From an uncultured Bacteroidota bacterium (GTDB taxonomy: Bacteria; Bacteroidota; Bacteroidia; Chitinophagales; Chitinophagaceae), in the NCBI GenBank assembly GCA_903824725.1, contig CAIJXU010000064.1:186001-250000 (forward strand): DNA of 64,000 bases, given 5' to 3'. Positions 44,402 to 54,559 of the stretch are shown in pieces. The notes beneath the pieces are model-generated. The model had not been told where the DNA came from. It searched no databases and saw only the letters and a list, made by a program, of their open reading frames with translations. Numbering within the stretch: the stretch's first letter is position 1; each line of letters opens with the position of its first letter. The position numbers and the translations under genes are program-made.

Positions 44402-46495
44402 ATGAAAAAGATAATTTTTTTAGCGAGTCAATTATGTATAGCGCTTTTAATGAACGCGCAAATGCCTAATTCAAATATGCCAAGATTTAATCGTTGGCTA
44501 AATAATGATGAGTTTGTCATCAATACAAAGTTGGCAGGAAAGACTGCCTCCGCTGATTATGTTTATAATATAAACACAAAGCAATATACGCCGGCACCTC
44601 CTTTGGTTAAGGAAGAGAAATTATTAACTGTCAAAGACGGAGACCTTTTTGTGAAAATCAATGGAGTAGATAAACAAATCACATCCGATAAAAAGGAAAA
44701 GAAGAATCCAACTTTATCCCCAGATGGACAATATGTTGCTTATACTCAAAATAATAATTTATATACCGTTTCGGTTGCTGATTTAAAATTGACAGCCATC
44801 ACCAATGAAACAACTAAGGGTATACTAAATGGTTATGCGAGTTGGGTTTATTTTGAAGAAATATTTGGCCGCCCTACTCAATATCGTGCATTTTGGTGGA
44901 GCCCAGATAGTAAATTTATTTCCTTTATGCGTTTTGATGAGCGTAATGTGCCCATGTTCCCCATCTATAATAGTGAAGGGCAGCATGGATTTGTGGAGGA
45001 AACGCGTTATCCAAAAGTAGGAGATCCCAATCCAACAGTTAAAATTGGATGGGTAGCGCCGACAGGTGGAAATATAACCTGGGCCGATTTTAATGACCAA
45101 GACGATCAATATTTTGGATGGCCTATTTGGAACCCCAACAATAATAAGATGTGGTTATCTTGGATGGATCGTGGCCAAAATAATTTGAAGATATATGAAT
45201 TAGATATGGCCAATGGATCTAAAAAAGAAGTGTATAAGGAATATCAAAAAACATGGATTGATTTAGAAGATAGAGTGGGCGGTAGAATAAATTTTTTAGC
45301 CAATAATAAAGGATACATTGCTCAATCTGATCAAACAGGCTGGAATCAATTGTATTTGTATCAAATGGATGGTCAATTATTAAACCCAATCACGAATGGC
45401 AAATTCACTGTGACTGGGATTAAACTTGTTGATGAAAAAGCAAAGACTATTTATTTTACAGCTAGAGGTGTAGAACATTCTACTCGTATCGATTTGTATG
45501 CCGTTGGAATGGATGGTAAAAATTTTAAAAGATTAACAGCGGGTGAATTTAATCATACACAAACCAATCTATCTCCAGATGCAAAGCATGTGGTATCGTT
45601 GTATAGCAATGTAACCACTCCTACTACATTAGGTTTGATAGATGTAAAGTCAAAATCAATAACAACTTTAGGCAGTTCGGTAGATTCTAATTTTAAAGTT
45701 GCAGATGTGGCTAAGACCGAATTGATTTATATTAAAAGTGAAGATGGTTTATATGAGTTACCAGCATTAGTGACATGGCCTAAAAATATGGACCCTACCA
45801 AAAAATATCCTTTATTAGTAAGTATTTATGGTGGTCCTAATGCAGGAACTGTAATGGATAGTTGGAATTATTCAAGCACACGTGAAAATTGGGCAAAGGA
45901 AGGATTGATTCAAGTTGCATTTGATCATCGTGCCAGTGGTCATTTTGGAAAAGAAGGTGTGAATTATATGTATCGCAATTTAGGTTATTGGGAAATGAAG
46001 GATTATATGACCATGGCCAAGTGGTTTATTGCTAATGGCAAAGCGGATTCTACTAAAATTTGTATTACCGGATTTAGTTATGGTGGTTATATGAGTTGTT
46101 ATGCATTAACTTATGGCGCATCTGTATTTACACATGCCATGGCTGGGGGTAGTGTGACATCATGGGAATTATATGATAGCCATTATACTGAAAGATATAT
46201 GGATACTCCTAAAGAAAATCCAGAAGGTTATAAATCAAGCAGTGCAATGACTTTTGCAAAAAACTTTAAGGGCGTTTTACAATTAGTACATGGCACCATG
46301 GATGACAATGTGCATATGCAAAATTCAATACAACTTTTAAGCGCTTTGGAAGACAATGGAAAAGAAGTTGAATTTATGTTGTATCCTGGAGGTCGACATG
46401 GTTGGGGTGGTGCCAAAGGCAAGCATTTCACTGACTTGAAAAATAAGTTTATTTATAAATATTTATTAGAAAAGCCAGTTCCTTCCAATAAATAG
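44402..46495 (+). CDS. S9 family dipeptidyl peptidase IV-like protease
   Basis: A 697-residue exported serine peptidase. Signal peptide about 1-19 (ending MNA). An N-terminal beta-propeller (DPPIV_N; SPDGQYVAYTQNNNLYTV) is followed by the alpha/beta hydrolase domain with nucleophile motif GFSYGGYMS, Asp in HGTMDDNVH and His in YPGGRHGW. Cleaves Xaa-Pro type dipeptides from peptides, probably in the periplasm. 58 bases after leuS, 18 before ruvB. Confidence 0.93.
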   Translation: MKKIIFLASQLCIALLMNAQMPNSNMPRFNRWLNNDEFVINTKLAGKTASADYVYNINTKQYTPAPPLVKEEKLLTVKDGDLFVKINGVDKQITSDKKEKKNPTLSPDGQYVAYTQNNNLYTVSVADLKLTAITNETTKGILNGYASWVYFEEIFGRPTQYRAFWWSPDSKFISFMRFDERNVPMFPIYNSEGQHGFVEETRYPKVGDPNPTVKIGWVAPTGGNITWADFNDQDDQYFGWPIWNPNNNKMWLSWMDRGQNNLKIYELDMANGSKKEVYKEYQKTWIDLEDRVGGRINFLANNKGYIAQSDQTGWNQLYLYQMDGQLLNPITNGKFTVTGIKLVDEKAKTIYFTARGVEHSTRIDLYAVGMDGKNFKRLTAGEFNHTQTNLSPDAKHVVSLYSNVTTPTTLGLIDVKSKSITTLGSSVDSNFKVADVAKTELIYIKSEDGLYELPALVTWPKNMDPTKKYPLLVSIYGGPNAGTVMDSWNYSSTRENWAKEGLIQVAFDHRASGHFGKEGVNYMYRNLGYWEMKDYMTMAKWFIANGKADSTKICITGFSYGGYMSCYALTYGASVFTHAMAGGSVTSWELYDSHYTERYMDTPKENPEGYKSSSAMTFAKNFKGVLQLVHGTMDDNVHMQNSIQLLSALEDNGKEVEFMLYPGGRHGWGGAKGKHFTDLKNKFIYKYLLEKPVPSNK

Positions 46496-46513
46496 CACCC
46501 AAAACTTTCATTC

Positions 46514-47545
46514 ATGTCCCAACCGATATTAGATAGTTCGAATAGCAATCCTTTAGATAAAGAATTTGAGAATAGTATTCGTCCTAGGGAAATGGATGCA
46601 TTTGCTGGGCAGCCTCAATTAATTGAAAACTTGAGTATTTTTATCAAGGCAGCTAAAATGCGTGGAGAGGCATTGGATCATATTTTATTTCATGGCCCTC
46701 CTGGATTAGGAAAAACCACTTTAAGTCGAATTGTTGCAAATGAAATGGGCGTTCAAATAAAAGAAACATCAGGCCCTGTGATTGAAAAACCTAGTGACTT
46801 AGCGGGTTTGTTGACTAGTTTAGAAACGAATGATGTATTATTTATTGACGAGATACACCGATTAAGCACTGTCGTGGAAGAATACTTATACGCGGCCATG
46901 GAGGATTACAAAATTGACATCATGATTGATACTGGCCCCAATGCGCGTAGTATTCAAATCAATCTAAATCCTTTTACCTTGGTGGGAGCAACCACTCGTA
47001 GTGGCTTATTAACTGCACCCTTATTATCAAGATTTGGAATTAAGTCCAGGTTGGAATATTATCCAGCCACGGTGATTGAAAAAATTATTTTAAGAAGCGC
47101 TCAAATTTTAGATGTTAAAATTAATGCGGACGCGGCAGGTGAGATTTCAAGACGAAGCAGAGGAACACCAAGAATTGCCAACGGATTATTAAGAAGGGTG
47201 CGTGATTTTGCTCAAGTATTAAATGATGGCGCTGTTGATTTAGGGATTACACAACATGCTTTAAAAGCATTAAATGTGGATGAGCATGGATTAGATGAAA
47301 TGGATAATCGTATTTTATTGGCCATCATTGAAAAATTCAAAGGAGGACCCGTGGGTATCTCCACCATTGCAACAGCGGTGGGAGAGGAGTCAGGCACCAT
47401 CGAAGAAGTGTATGAGCCTTTTTTAATACAAGAGGGATTTTTACAGCGTACCCCAAGGGGGCGTGAAGTAACTCATAAAGCCTATGATCATTTAGGAAAA
47501 AAAAGAGATCGCGGTCACTTAGACAATCCTGAATTGTTTAGGTAA
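46514..47545 (+). CDS. ruvB: Holliday junction branch migration ATPase RuvB
   Basis: Motor that drives junction migration with RuvA. The 343 residues carry Walker [10 protein letters not shown] (about 61-69), Walker [10 protein letters not shown], sensor [11 protein letters not shown] and the C-terminal winged helix ([25 protein letters not shown]). Normal length. ruvC lies 11 kb upstream in this window and ruvA is not seen. Converges with the response regulator gene. Confidence 0.98.
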   Translation: MSQPILDSSNSNPLDKEFENSIRPREMDAFAGQPQLIENLSIFIKAAKMRGEALDHILFHGPPGLGKTTLSRIVANEMGVQIKETSGPVIEKPSDLAGLLTSLETNDVLFIDEIHRLSTVVEEYLYAAMEDYKIDIMIDTGPNARSIQINLNPFTLVGATTRSGLLTAPLLSRFGIKSRLEYYPATVIEKIILRSAQILDVKINADAAGEISRRSRGTPRIANGLLRRVRDFAQVLNDGAVDLGITQHALKALNVDEHGLDEMDNRILLAIIEKFKGGPVGISTIATAVGEESGTIEEVYEPFLIQEGFLQRTPRGREVTHKAYDHLGKKRDRGHLDNPELFR

Positions 47546-47554
47546 GTTTAGATC

Positions 47555-48253
47555 TTATTGGACCACCAATCTAAATCCATTTCCGTGAATATTTACAATT
47601 TCTATTTTTTCATCTTCCTTTAAGTACTTTCTTAATTTAGCAATATATACATCCATACTACGACCATTAAAGTAAGTATCGCTACCCCATATTTTTTTAA
47701 GTGCTTTTTCTCTAGTAAGTAAGTCATTTTTATTTTCAGCCAACATTTTTAATAACTCATTTTCCTTTGGAGACAATACTTGTGTTTTATCATTGTACTT
47801 TAGTTCACGTAGTTTAGGATTAAAATGATATCCTGCTAAATCAAATTCTACATTTTCGGTTACTTTATTATCCTCCTCATTACGTTTGATAATGGCTTTA
47901 ATTTTAAGTAGTAAAACTTCACTATCAAAAGGTTTGGTGATATAGTCATCTGCTCCTAATTTATATCCAGTAATGATATCTTCTTTTAATGTTTTAGCAC
48001 TTAAAAAGAAAAGAGGTACATCAGGATCAATATCTCTAATTTCTTCGGCCAATGTAAATCCATCTACATGCGGCATCATTACATCTAATAAACAAAGGTC
48101 AAATTTTTCACGCTGAAAAGCGGCTAATCCTAAGCGGCCGTCGCGTTCAAGTGTCACTTCGTATTCATTTAATTCTAGGTAATTTTTAAGAACTAAACCT
48201 AAATTACTGTCGTCTTCGCACAATAAAATTTTGCTTGTTTTTTTATCTTCCAT
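47555..48253 (-). CDS. response regulator transcription factor, OmpR family
   Basis: A 232-residue two-component regulator. Receiver domain about 8-122 with acidic pocket CEDD, phosphoacceptor Asp57 (LLDVMMPHVDG) and Lys in TKPFD. The C-terminal OmpR-type winged helix has LTREKALKKIWGSDTYFNGRSMDVYIAKLRKYL-like spacing. No histidine kinase gene lies in the window, so it is an orphan here. Target genes unknown. Confidence 0.94.
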   Translation of the reverse strand: MEDKKTSKILLCEDDSNLGLVLKNYLELNEYEVTLERDGRLGLAAFQREKFDLCLLDVMMPHVDGFTLAEEIRDIDPDVPLFFLSAKTLKEDIITGYKLGADDYITKPFDSEVLLLKIKAIIKRNEEDNKVTENVEFDLAGYHFNPKLRELKYNDKTQVLSPKENELLKMLAENKNDLLTREKALKKIWGSDTYFNGRSMDVYIAKLRKYLKEDEKIEIVNIHGNGFRLVVQ

Positions 48254-48331
48254 ATTGATTGCTTTGTGTAAAGAAACGCTTTTTATGTTTTGCTTCTAAA
48301 AAAGGGTTTCCAATGTTTTGTTAAAATATAC

Positions 48332-50044
48332 CTATTTCTTCGTACTTGTACAAAGGTCGCAAATTTTACATGGTATTGGGTTTATTTCTCCGAAATATTT
48401 TGCCAAAAAACTGCTGCGACAGGGTTCATTTTTACCCCATATATAGTCTGAAAATTGCTTCACTCTTTCCAAAAAAGCCTGTTTACGTAATTGATAATTG
48501 TCTAAGTCAATTTTGATATGTGCTGCCGATGCTCGGTTCCATAAAAATTGAACAACGGGTTGATTTTCTTTTTGTTCAAATTGAATCATCCCCTTATTTT
48601 GTAAACTAATAAGACTGTTTTGTACAAATATTACATCACGTTGTAATAATTCTGCAAGCAGTTGTTCATTAATATATTGAGGACTATCTAAAACACCTCC
48701 GTAAGTACGTAATATGTTTTGAAGTACGATACTAAGGATGGTATTTTCTTTTTCAAAATCTTCGAGCATCTGACGATCTGCTATTACTTGAACCATCGAA
48801 GGTTTAAAGGAACTGGCTGAAAACTTTATATGCCCTTCTTGTTCAATCCACTGCAATGCATTACGGGCCGTCATTTTATCCCATTCAAATCTTAAGCAAA
48901 AACTATCAAAATCAAATATAAACTGTTGCTTTTCACCCATGCCAATTGGTAGTTGAACATAATCTGCTAAATCCTGGTATACTTTTTTTATGGTAGCAAT
49001 AGAAGGGTATTTTTTTTCTTGGACCTTTTGCCAATATTCCCAATCATTTTGTTGAAATAATAAGATGGCTGATGCAGGCAATCCGTCACGTCCCGCTCTT
49101 CCTGCTTCTTGATAATATTGTTCCAAACTGCCTGGAATATCATAATGAATTACAGCACGAACACCCCCTTTGTTGATACCCATTCCAAATGCACTTGTAC
49201 TCACCATGATCTGAATTTCATCACTCATCCATGCTTGTTGATTTCGTTGCCTGGTTTCAATTGACAATCCTGCATGGTATTCGGCTACCTTAAATTGATA
49301 TGCTTTTAATAATTGAGTAAGTTGACTTACGTTATTTCGGGTATTGCAATAAATAATCACCGAGCCACTTATTTCATTTAAGAGCTGTCGGCAAGTATGC
49401 AATTTAACAGGCACTTGATGAATACTATATTTGATATTAGGTCTCAAAAAAGAATCTGTTATGACAATAGCTTGTTGTAATGATAATTGTTTAATGATAT
49501 CTTCCTGCACCATTGGAATAGCCGAAGCGGTCATTGCTAAAATGGGCACTTTTGGAAATAACTTTTTTAAGATAGATAGTTTGCGATAGGAAGGTCTAAA
49601 GTCATAGCCCCATTGTGAAATACAATGTGCTTCATCTATTGCGAATAGTTGAATAGTTAAGTTAGATAAAAAAGTTTGAAAATGAGATTGTGCTAATTTT
49701 TCTGGGCTACAATAAATAAATTTATATTTTCCTTTTAAAGCATCCTCTAATATTAGTGATTCAGCATCTTGAGAAAGTTGACCGCCTAAATTGACTGCGC
49801 TAATATTTTTATCCAATAAATCCTTTACCTGGTCCTGCATCAATGCAATTAAGGGGCTAATGATGACGCAAACACCTTCCTTCGCTAAAGTGGGTAATTG
49901 AAAGCATAATGATTTACCAGCCCCTGTGGGAAGTAAAGTGAGTACATCTTTTCCTGCTAATACAGCGTCAATGACTTCTTTTTGTTGAGGCCTAAATTGA
50001 GTATATCCCCAATATTGATTTAATATATCTAATGGATTTTTCAA
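48332..50044 (-). CDS. recQ: ATP-dependent DNA helicase RecQ, short form without HRDC
   Basis: 3'-5' DNA helicase. The 570 residues show RecA-like domains with Walker A LLPTGAGKSL, DEAH box AIDEAHCISQWGYDFRP, and motif VI QEAGRAGRDGLP. In place of the usual RQC zinc site there is a late CKICDLC motif near the C-terminus, and no HRDC domain follows. Some Bacteroidota carry such short RecQ forms next to a full one. It starts 5 bases after copA ends, so the two are cotranscribed. Confidence 0.9.
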   Translation of the reverse strand: MKNPLDILNQYWGYTQFRPQQKEVIDAVLAGKDVLTLLPTGAGKSLCFQLPTLAKEGVCVIISPLIALMQDQVKDLLDKNISAVNLGGQLSQDAESLILEDALKGKYKFIYCSPEKLAQSHFQTFLSNLTIQLFAIDEAHCISQWGYDFRPSYRKLSILKKLFPKVPILAMTASAIPMVQEDIIKQLSLQQAIVITDSFLRPNIKYSIHQVPVKLHTCRQLLNEISGSVIIYCNTRNNVSQLTQLLKAYQFKVAEYHAGLSIETRQRNQQAWMSDEIQIMVSTSAFGMGINKGGVRAVIHYDIPGSLEQYYQEAGRAGRDGLPASAILLFQQNDWEYWQKVQEKKYPSIATIKKVYQDLADYVQLPIGMGEKQQFIFDFDSFCLRFEWDKMTARNALQWIEQEGHIKFSASSFKPSMVQVIADRQMLEDFEKENTILSIVLQNILRTYGGVLDSPQYINEQLLAELLQRDVIFVQNSLISLQNKGMIQFEQKENQPVVQFLWNRASAAHIKIDLDNYQLRKQAFLERVKQFSDYIWGKNEPCRSSFLAKYFGEINPIPCKICDLCTSTKK

Positions 50045-50049
50045 GAAAG

Positions 50050-52173
50050 CTATACTAGTTTTTTATTAAATAGCCTTAATGAATTGAGCGCTAATACCAC
50101 ATCACTTAATCCCATAATCAATGCGCCGTAGGTGGGTCCCCAAGTACCTAATAACCCAAGCGCTGCAACGGGGATGGCGATAATATTGTATGAGAATGCC
50201 CAAATTAAATTTTCCTTAATGGTTTCATAAGTTCTTTTTCCTAACCCTAATGACATAGGAAGATTTTTTAAGCCTTGGTTCATTAATATGACTTGTGCTG
50301 TTTGTATGGCTATATGAGAAGCATTACTTAAAGAAATACCAATAGTAGCTTTTGCCAATGCAGGTGCGTCGTTGATGCCATCCCCCACCATTGCAGTTGG
50401 ATATTTTTTTACAAATGCATCTAATTGTGTCAACTTATCCGATGGGCTTTGTTCTCCAATGATTTCTTGTATGCCTAAAGCTTTTCCAATTTTATCACAT
50501 TTAGATTGTCTATCGCCACTTAGTAAAATAGTATGCACCCCTTGACGGTGTAATATTTCTATGACTTGTTTGGCTTCAGGTCGGATTTCATCTTCTACAT
50601 CAATCCAACCTATGAGGGCATTGTTTTTTTGGATGTATATATTATGCCCATCTTCTATTTTTTGATCGGCAACTATCTTATAGGAGCCTGCCCAATATTG
50701 ATTTCCTTCTTTGTCTATTGCTTTAATTCCTAATCCTTTTACTTCTTCAATACTAGCCCATGCTTGCGCGCCACTTGATTTCCATTCGTTACTGATACAT
50801 TTTGCAATGGGGTGGTTTGAATACTTCTCTAATGAATACACTAATGATTTAAAATCATCTTCACTGGTCCCATCCAAAATTTTAAATTGGTGCATTGAAA
50901 AATGTCCGGTGGTTAAGGTACCTGTTTTATCAAAAACAACTTGGCGTATATCTTTAAAAGTTTCTAAGCTTTTAGCATTTTTAAATAAAACACCGTTGCG
51001 TGCGCCTCTTCCCAAACCAACTGCAATAGCCGCAGGAGTGGCTAACCCCATCGCGCAAGGACATGATATCACTAAAACAGCAATGGCCCTTAACATACTA
51101 CTACCAAAGCCGATATCTGTTAAAAAATAATTTCCAATTAAAGTCAGTACTGCTATACTTAATACGAGTGGAACAAATACAGCACTTATTTTATCTGCTA
51201 ATATTTGTACTGGTGGCTTTTCGCCTTGTGCGGCTTTGACCATTTTTAAAATATTAGCAAGTACCGTATCGTCGCCTACTGCTGTTACATAGGCTTTAAT
51301 AGTACCATCTTGAATGGTACTTCCTCCCAATAATAGATCATTTTTTTTTCGTTGAATGGGTTCGCTTTCGCCAGTGACGATCGATTCATTCACATTGGCT
51401 TCACCCCATAAAATTTTACTATCCATGGGGACCGTTTCACCTGCATTCACTAAAATTAAATCACCTACTTTTAAAGTTTGACTTTCAACATTAAAAATAA
51501 TTTCTTTATGATGTTCATCAAATACAATCATGTTGGCCATCACTTTTTGTGCGCGTACTAAATCCTTTAAGGCACGTTGCGTGGATTGTACTGAAGCATC
51601 TTCTAAATAATTACCAAAAAAGACTAAAGTGATAATAGTAGCAGTGGTTTCGTAATAAGCAAAAGCAATTCCTTGTCCTGATAAGGTTCCATATAAACTA
51701 TAACCAAAGGAGGATAATGCACCAATGGCAACTAGAACATTCATATTAGGTATTCCACTACGTATGCTATTCCATGCACTTTTTCCAAAATAACTCATAC
51801 CCACTATAAAAACAGGAACTGTAAATGCTAATTGTACATAGGTGTTCATCAACCAATGAATATGTATTCCTGGAATCATATGAAGTACCAATGGGAGCGT
51901 GAATAAAAAACTAAATAAAGATCGATCGGCATTATTATCCAGCCACTTTTTTTTGGGGCTAGGACCATCTTGGCCTCTCACTTTATATCCGAGTCCTTGT
52001 ATCCCTTTAATCAAAATTTCTTTGTTGATTTCATCGGGCTTTTCAAACTGCACTTCCCCTTCCATGAAATTTACTTTGGGTTCATCAATGCCTTTTGATT
52101 GTAAATATTTATGTATAGATAAGGCGCAATTGGTGCAACTCATCCCGTCGACTTTCCATTGAATTGATTCCAT
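50050..52173 (-). CDS. copA: copper-transporting P1B-type ATPase
   Basis: Inner-membrane copper(I) exporter. The 707 residues show one N-terminal metal-binding domain (GMSCTNC, Cys13 and Cys16), eight membrane helices, the transport-site CPCAMGLATP, phosphorylation motif DKTGTLT and hinge GDGINDAPAL. The CPC motif points to Cu+ or Ag+. No copper regulator or chaperone is adjacent. A -7-like TATCTTTA lies at 52192-52199. It is followed by recQ after 5 bases, an unusual pairing. Confidence 0.94.
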   Translation of the reverse strand: MESIQWKVDGMSCTNCALSIHKYLQSKGIDEPKVNFMEGEVQFEKPDEINKEILIKGIQGLGYKVRGQDGPSPKKKWLDNNADRSLFSFLFTLPLVLHMIPGIHIHWLMNTYVQLAFTVPVFIVGMSYFGKSAWNSIRSGIPNMNVLVAIGALSSFGYSLYGTLSGQGIAFAYYETTATIITLVFFGNYLEDASVQSTQRALKDLVRAQKVMANMIVFDEHHKEIIFNVESQTLKVGDLILVNAGETVPMDSKILWGEANVNESIVTGESEPIQRKKNDLLLGGSTIQDGTIKAYVTAVGDDTVLANILKMVKAAQGEKPPVQILADKISAVFVPLVLSIAVLTLIGNYFLTDIGFGSSMLRAIAVLVISCPCAMGLATPAAIAVGLGRGARNGVLFKNAKSLETFKDIRQVVFDKTGTLTTGHFSMHQFKILDGTSEDDFKSLVYSLEKYSNHPIAKCISNEWKSSGAQAWASIEEVKGLGIKAIDKEGNQYWAGSYKIVADQKIEDGHNIYIQKNNALIGWIDVEDEIRPEAKQVIEILHRQGVHTILLSGDRQSKCDKIGKALGIQEIIGEQSPSDKLTQLDAFVKKYPTAMVGDGINDAPALAKATIGISLSNASHIAIQTAQVILMNQGLKNLPMSLGLGKRTYETIKENLIWAFSYNIIAIPVAALGLLGTWGPTYGALIMGLSDVVLALNSLRLFNKKLV

Positions 52174-52260
52174 AAGGATTCATTTATGATGTAAAGATAC
52201 GAAGACATTTTAGCTTATAATAAAGCATTAATACCCATTAAAACATTGTATTTGTTGACT

Positions 52261-52268
52261 TATCTTTG
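52261..52268 (+). promoter_or_regulatory. -7 box directly before tsaE
   Basis: TATCTTTG, an exact match ending four bases before the ATG at 52273, the same spacing as at rsmA. Confidence 0.65.
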
Positions 52269-52272
52269 CCTT

Positions 52273-52680
52273 ATGGATATGATTTATACTTTAAGTCAAA
52301 TGGAGAGTACAGCACAGGGTTTACTGAAGAAATTTGGTAATAAACCCATCTGGGCATTTCATGCACCCATGGGAGCTGGGAAGACCACTTTAATTACTGA
52401 ATTGTGTAAACAACTAGGGGTATTGGATCGTGTGAATAGTCCCACTTTTGCTATCATGAATGAATACCAAGTGCAGGGCAAAGTGATTTATCATATGGAT
52501 TGGTATCGCTTGCAAAACGAGGCAGAAGCCAGCAGAGCAGGGGTTGAGATGGCATTAGAGGAAGCCCATTATTGTTTTATCGAATGGCCGGAGCGTGCCA
52601 TACAATTATTGCCAGCAGATACCCAATATTTTGAAATAGAAATACTTGACCCTGAACATAGACGCATTTTTATACCTTAA
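52273..52680 (+). CDS. tsaE: tRNA threonylcarbamoyladenosine synthesis ATPase TsaE
   Basis: ATPase that works with TsaB and TsaD to make the t6A37 modification of ANN-decoding tRNAs. The 135 residues carry Walker A APMGAGKTTL (about 33-42), NSPTFAIMNEY and HMDWYRL, then EWPERA near the C-terminus. I start at ATG 52273 (MDMIYTLS); the frame opens at 52246, but those residues lie upstream of the predicted transcription start. Alanine dehydrogenase follows after 43 bases. Confidence 0.94.
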   Translation: MDMIYTLSQMESTAQGLLKKFGNKPIWAFHAPMGAGKTTLITELCKQLGVLDRVNSPTFAIMNEYQVQGKVIYHMDWYRLQNEAEASRAGVEMALEEAHYCFIEWPERAIQLLPADTQYFEIEILDPEHRRIFIP

Positions 52681-52723
52681 GTCTTCCATCCAATTTTTGT
52701 ATCTTCATAAAAAATAAGACGAT

Positions 52724-53938
52724 ATGAGTACCTTAAAACCCCAAATTGACAGTTCCATTTTTTATGAAACGCAGGAGGAGGTTTTGGATATTCGATATAG
52801 GAGTAAACCCTTGCTCATCGGAATCCCAAAGGAAATTGCATTTCAAGAAAATAGAATTGGTTTAATTCCCGAAGCGGTTAGCGTTTTGGTGGCCAATGGC
52901 CATGAAGTTCTAATGGAACACAATGCAGGGGAAGGAAGTCGTTATTCTGATATGGATTACGCAGAAGCAGGTGCTAAAATTGTATTTGAGAAGGAAGAAG
53001 TCTATAAATGTCCCATCCTTGTTAAAACAGCACCCCCAGTGGAAGCAGATTTGCCTTTTTTGCAAATGCATCAAACCATTATTTCCCCATTACATTTAAC
53101 TGCATTAGAAAAAGGGTTAATGGAAAAGTTAATGGCAAAAAAAATAACTGCATTGGCGATCGAAAATATAAAAGATGAAAATCAAAATTTTCCTATCTTA
53201 AGAAGCATGGGCGAAATTACCGGTAGCGCGGTAATGCTAATCGCTGGGCAATACTTAAGTAATTTTAATCAAGGTAAAGGAATATTATTAGGAGGCATAA
53301 GTGGGGTACCTCCTACAAAGGTGGTCATCATTGGGGCAGATATCATTGGTGAATTTGCAACTAGAAATGCATTAGCCTTGGGCGCGTCAGTAAAAGTGTT
53401 TGATAATAATGTATCTAGATTACAACGACTTCAAAATAACTTAGGACAGAGGGTTTGGACTAGTGTGTTGGAACCTAAAATATTAGCAAAGCAATTAAAA
53501 ACTTGCGAAGTGGCAGTGGGTGCTTTGCGAAATGATTTTAGTCGTGCGCCGATCGTAGTGACCGAAGAAATGGTGGCTGCTATGCGTCCTGGAAGCATCA
53601 TCATTGATGTGGCTATTGATCGCGGTGGTTGTTTTGAAACAAGTGAATTAACTAATCATGAAAATCCAATCATGATTAAACATGGCGTCATTCATTATGG
53701 CGTACCTAATATCCCAAGTGGGTTTGCTCGAACAGCAAGCCAAGCTATTAGTAATGTTCTCATGCCTTTATTGATACAGATTGGTGACTTAGGGGGGTTG
53801 TCTGAAATTATTTGGCAACAAATACATTTAAGAGAAGGGATCTATCTATACAAGGGTGCATTAACTGATATTTATATCAGTGAAAAATTTAATCTTAAGT
53901 ATACCGATTTAAATTTGTTGATTGCAAGCAAAAGCTAA
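52724..53938 (+). CDS. ald: alanine dehydrogenase
   Basis: Reversible NAD-dependent deamination of L-alanine to pyruvate. The 404 residues show GIPKEIAFQENRIGLIPEAV after an N-terminal extension of about 30 residues, a substrate-site Lys in VKTAPP, His in SPLHLTA, the nucleotide fold VVIIGADIIGEFA and Asp in DVAIDRGG. The proton-pumping transhydrogenase alpha subunit is the main alternative, but no beta subunit is adjacent and the active-site set fits Ald. A weak -7-like box (TATCTTCA) lies at 52700-52707. Confidence 0.88.
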   Translation: MSTLKPQIDSSIFYETQEEVLDIRYRSKPLLIGIPKEIAFQENRIGLIPEAVSVLVANGHEVLMEHNAGEGSRYSDMDYAEAGAKIVFEKEEVYKCPILVKTAPPVEADLPFLQMHQTIISPLHLTALEKGLMEKLMAKKITALAIENIKDENQNFPILRSMGEITGSAVMLIAGQYLSNFNQGKGILLGGISGVPPTKVVIIGADIIGEFATRNALALGASVKVFDNNVSRLQRLQNNLGQRVWTSVLEPKILAKQLKTCEVAVGALRNDFSRAPIVVTEEMVAAMRPGSIIIDVAIDRGGCFETSELTNHENPIMIKHGVIHYGVPNIPSGFARTASQAISNVLMPLLIQIGDLGGLSEIIWQQIHLREGIYLYKGALTDIYISEKFNLKYTDLNLLIASKS

Positions 53939-53942
53939 AACA

Positions 53943-54554
53943 CTAACTATTTTTGTAGTCCATTAAATTAACCTGTTGCTTACAAAACTGGTACTCTTGT
54001 GGGTCATTGCTCCCCACGATGATTAGTTTATGCAAAGCATATTGCTTGATTAGATGATCGTAGAGTGCATAACCTTCCTTATCTAAATTACTACAAGGCT
54101 CATCTAATAATAAGATAGGACTATCGGAAAAAATTGCTAATGCTAATTTGAGTCTTTGTTTCATCCCGCTACTAAAATACCTAATCTGCTTATGTGTAGC
54201 TGATTTTAGCCCAATCAATTCAATGATTTCATCAACACTTATTTTTTGTTGTAAAGGTTTAAACGTAGCATGAAATTGAAACTGTTCAAGCGTTGTTAAT
54301 TCTTCTACCAATTCTAAGTAGGGTGCTGCAAAACTAATTTGATTAAAAATGGTACTGTCTTTATGTTCCGTCCATTCGATCGTTCCTTTGGTCAAGGTGC
54401 TATAACCTGAAATGATTTGTAGTAGCGTACTTTTCCCAGAACCATTATTTCCAATTAAAGCATAATGCTGGCCTGCTTCAAAAGTATAGTCTAGATTTTT
54501 GAAAATCCATTCTTTATTGAATCTTTTGCTGGCTTGATGTAAGCTAATTTGCAT
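53943..54554 (-). CDS. ABC transporter ATPase, orphan, in the lipid A operon
   Basis: A compact 203-residue ATPase with Walker A GNNGSGKST (about 36-44), signature FSSGMKQRLKLAL, Walker B PILLLDEPCSNLD and a shortened C-terminus. No permease is nearby. It starts 5 bases after lpxA and is the last gene of the lpx operon. It is shorter than typical LptB. Envelope-related by context, but the partner and substrate are unknown. Confidence 0.88.
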   Translation of the reverse strand: MQISLHQASKRFNKEWIFKNLDYTFEAGQHYALIGNNGSGKSTLLQIISGYSTLTKGTIEWTEHKDSTIFNQISFAAPYLELVEELTTLEQFQFHATFKPLQQKISVDEIIELIGLKSATHKQIRYFSSGMKQRLKLALAIFSDSPILLLDEPCSNLDKEGYALYDHLIKQYALHKLIIVGSNDPQEYQFCKQQVNLMDYKNS

Positions 54555-54559
54555 ATTGA

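Noticed and set aside
51341-51349. Nine-A run in copA, as a second slippage site
   Set aside because: One added base gives TGA at once, but losing one base leads on into another frame, and the cut would fall within the actuator region, giving no sensible short protein. Kept as background: A runs of eight or nine occur in several genes.
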